A stretch of 64,000 nt of DNA. Source: Mycolicibacter longobardus (GTDB lineage: Bacteria; Actinomycetota; Actinomycetes; Mycobacteriales; Mycobacteriaceae). Shown piece by piece: positions 62,484 to 64,000 of this stretch. The notes beneath the pieces were generated by a model. That model was given only the letters and a program-made list of their open reading frames with translations. It was not told where the DNA came from and did no database searches. The stretch's first letter is position 1. Each line of letters begins with the position of its first letter. The stretch spans positions 91,774 through 155,773 of the forward strand of contig NZ_LQPG01000030.1 in NCBI RefSeq assembly GCF_002102265.1. The letters are read 5' to 3'. Position numbers and translations under genes: made by a program.

Positions 62484-63440
62484 TCATCCCATCGGGCAGC
62501 CGTCGGGCGGCGCGAAGGATTCCAGCGCCACCGAGCGGTGCAGCTTCACCAGCTTTTCGTACTGCAGCCGGTTGTAGGCCAGCGGCACCAGCACGACCCG
62601 ATCCGGCAGCACCCGCCACGCCACCTGCAACAACTGCGTGTAGAAGTTGAACTCCGCGTCGTGGCGGGGTTCCCAGCGAAAGCCGGTGAGCTTCCGGACA
62701 CCGGGGTGCATGATCCCGAACGAACAGATCTTCACCACCCGGCCGGCTCCGGCGCTGACCACCGACCACAGCGGCGCGGCGGCGGCCCGAACCGGGGCCG
62801 GCAGCGCCGAGGGCAGCGGCAGCCGGACCAGGCCGGCGGTGACCCGGTCCAGGAACGGGTTGGCCGCCAGCTCGGTCTGGACCATCTCGTCGTAGTACGC
62901 GACAGCCTCGGCGTAGGTCGCCGGAAACTTTCCGGACTTTCCGGGCAGTTCGAGGGCACGGAAGGCCTTGACCAGCTGCTGGTAGGCGGCCTCACGCTCG
63001 GCGTCGTTCCATTCGATGCCGGTCACCGGAGTGAAGGAATTGAGGGTCACGAACATGCCGCTGACCGCGATCCAGTTCCAGAGGCGAGGGTTGAGCGCGC
63101 TGTAGCGGACATCGGCGAAGTCGCCTCTGCCCTGGCCGTGCACGTCGCGGTGCATCCGCTTGAGCCGCTCCCCCTCGGCCGCGCGGTCTTCGGCATCGCC
63201 CCAGATCGCAAGCAGCGCAGAGAATCCGCTGCGGATGGCGCGGTCGGTGAAGTTGCTTTCGAAGCGCCCGGTCCTGTCCACCGCGGCGGCTACCGGAACC
63301 AGTGCCACCTCGTCGAACGCCGCGGCACCGAACAGACCGGACAAGATACTGCCGGAGTGCCTGCGGAATTGGGCCATCACCTTTGGGCGAACCCGGTTGG
63401 CGGGGTCGATGCTGGTGACTTCGCTGGTCGCTGCCGTCAT
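62484..63440 (-). CDS. MpaB-type (DUF2236) oxygenase family protein
   Basis: The 318-residue protein resembles mycophenolic-acid MpaB/latex-clearing-protein-type DUF2236 haem proteins: YSALNPRLWNWIAVSGMFVT, ATYAEAVAYYDEMV, and FNFYTQLLQVAWRVLPDRVVLVPLAYNRLQYEKLVKLHR near the C terminus. The start at ATG 63440 has GAGGAGG 8 bp upstream. Such enzymes cleave isoprenoid or oxidise lipid substrates; mycobacteria have many with unknown substrates. Co-transcribed with a TetR gene. Confidence 0.82.
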   Translation of the reverse strand: MTAATSEVTSIDPANRVRPKVMAQFRRHSGSILSGLFGAAAFDEVALVPVAAAVDRTGRFESNFTDRAIRSGFSALLAIWGDAEDRAAEGERLKRMHRDVHGQGRGDFADVRYSALNPRLWNWIAVSGMFVTLNSFTPVTGIEWNDAEREAAYQQLVKAFRALELPGKSGKFPATYAEAVAYYDEMVQTELAANPFLDRVTAGLVRLPLPSALPAPVRAAAAPLWSVVSAGAGRVVKICSFGIMHPGVRKLTGFRWEPRHDAEFNFYTQLLQVAWRVLPDRVVLVPLAYNRLQYEKLVKLHRSVALESFAPPDGCPMG

Positions 63441-63462
63441 CGGAGGGCCTCCTCGGCTCGTA

Positions 63463-63489
63463 TGACACAAAGACTATATTTTTGTGTCA
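63463..63489. promoter_or_regulatory. Operator palindrome over the MpaB-TetR promoter
   Basis: Perfect 9-bp arms TGACACAAA and TTTGTGTCA (63463-63471 and 63481-63489) with a 9-bp spacer, 22 bp before the MpaB start, and an extra half-site GTGTCA just behind. On the minus strand a TTGACA and a TATAGT/TAGTCT element overlap it, so a bound TetR would block the promoter. Confidence 0.75.
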
Positions 63490-63511
63490 AAGTGTCAAGA
63501 GACCCACGCCG

Positions 63512-64000
63512 CTAGAAGGGCGGCGGGTCGTCGTCACCGATGCCGGCCGGCAATCGGTGGGACCATGGCGCCCAGGCGGCGTGGTTGGCCCGCCGCGCTT
63601 GGCGGGCCTGCCGATTCTGGTTGCGTTCCGAGTTGATTCGGGCCGCGCGGTCTTGGGCGCGGGTGCGTCGGCGACGGGGCATCATCGCGGTGCGGTCACC
63701 GCACCGGGCATCCGAGGGCCGTCGCGGTGCCGGCAGGCCCCCGGTGGGCACACACAAACGCGGAAACAACAGTGAACTGCCCGGGGTGGTGACATAGGTC
63801 TGCCCCGACGGCGAAGTCAGGATCAGCGTCCCGTCCGGCAACTGCTGGTCCCGCCAGCCCCAAAACGTCTTCACCAAATGATGTGTGCGACAATAACATT
63901 TGAGATTCGACCCATGGGTGGCGCCACCATCGCCACGGGGAATCGTGTGGTCGATGTCGCAGTCAACCGCCGGGCGGTCACAACCCGGCCAGCGACAGGT
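63512..64000 (-). CDS. HNH endonuclease, 13E12-repeat family, truncated by window edge
   Basis: The visible C-terminal 162 residues start at the window edge and contain the HNH core CRWPGCDRPAVDCDIDHTIP, GGATHGSNLKCYCRTHHLVK and the family-typical TFWGWRDQQLPDGTLILTSPSGQTY, ending in a basic tail. This is the repeat-rich 13E12 family of mycobacterial HNH proteins, often mobile or phage-derived. The start lies beyond base 64000. Confidence 0.9.
   Translation of the reverse strand, partial: TCRWPGCDRPAVDCDIDHTIPRGDGGATHGSNLKCYCRTHHLVKTFWGWRDQQLPDGTLILTSPSGQTYVTTPGSSLLFPRLCVPTGGLPAPRRPSDARCGDRTAMMPRRRRTRAQDRAARINSERNQNRQARQARRANHAAWAPWSHRLPAGIGDDDPPPF

Noticed and set aside
1..64000. tRNA, rRNA, riboswitch or CRISPR array
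   Set aside because: No cloverleaf, conserved rRNA stretch, riboswitch core or regularly spaced repeats were recognised by eye; tRNAscan, Infernal and CRISPR-finder runs would settle it.

Overview
The window is high-GC DNA from a mycobacterium (Mycobacterium/Mycolicibacterium type). Evidence: a prpDBC operon with a PrpR-type activator, ispH next to xseA/xseB and a 3-beta-hydroxysteroid dehydrogenase, glpX-fum, a Ddn-like F420 nitroreductase, a mycofactocin-coupled SDR, an MpaB-type oxygenase, a 13E12-type HNH protein and very many GTG starts with GTGA/ATGA overlaps. From memory, the backbone follows the M. tuberculosis order around Rv1098c-Rv1131 (fum, glpX, DUF4245, AI-2E transporter, 3-beta-HSD, xseB, xseA, ispH, ychF, cyclase, epoxide hydrolase, prpR/prpD/prpC). 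The species cannot be named from the sequence. No tRNA, rRNA or CRISPR array was seen.

Layout. 1-0.8 kb: 3' part of a cytochrome P450. 0.8-5.9 kb: methylcitrate cycle operon prpD-prpB-prpC, divergent from prpR, with TTTGCAAA-type boxes between them. 5.9-13.8 kb: small metabolic and membrane genes (DoxX, WS/DGAT-like protein, epoxide hydrolase, alpha/beta hydrolases, class III cyclase, YiiX-like papain-fold protein, ABM, Ddn-like, OsmC). 13.9-27.9 kb: an accessory catabolic cluster. It holds an amidohydrolase, a thiolase-like lipid-transfer protein with a DUF35 partner, a mycofactocin-coupled SDR, two other SDRs, an aldehyde dehydrogenase, an AveC-like membrane protein, a substrate-binding-fold protein without a signal peptide, a NorQ/CbbQ-type AAA ATPase with a NorD-type vWA protein, and a tandem two-domain TetR regulator. 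Five copies of a 14-bp near-palindrome (ACCAAATATTTGTT-like) lie in front of all five transcription units, which points to one self-contained regulon.

27.9-37.6 kb: a genomic island downstream of ychF. It carries four toxin-antitoxin loci (VapBC, RelBE with a damaged antitoxin, a second VapBC, HigBA), a DUF6998-like gene and a deleted copy of it, IS481 and prophage fragments, a lipoprotein, several proteins of unknown function and an AbiTii-type defence gene. Short remnants of the ychF 3' end recur at 30.6, 32.0 and 36.6 kb. The present ychF has an exchanged C-terminal tail. This looks like repeated insertion at the end of ychF.

37.6-44.4 kb: conserved core (ychF, DUF6542, ispH, lipid-droplet-like protein, xseA, xseB, 3-beta-HSD with a KstR-like box). 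44.4-55 kb: a cyclase-derived remnant, a frameshifted exported protein, an exported hydrophobic protein, and a translationally coupled operon of two large cyclase/ATPase/TPR proteins and one LuxR-type ATPase regulator. 55.2-64 kb: NAD-epimerase, AI-2E transporter, DUF4245, glpX, fum, MFS transporter, then an MpaB oxygenase-TetR operon with a strong operator palindrome, and the end of an HNH/13E12 gene running off the window.
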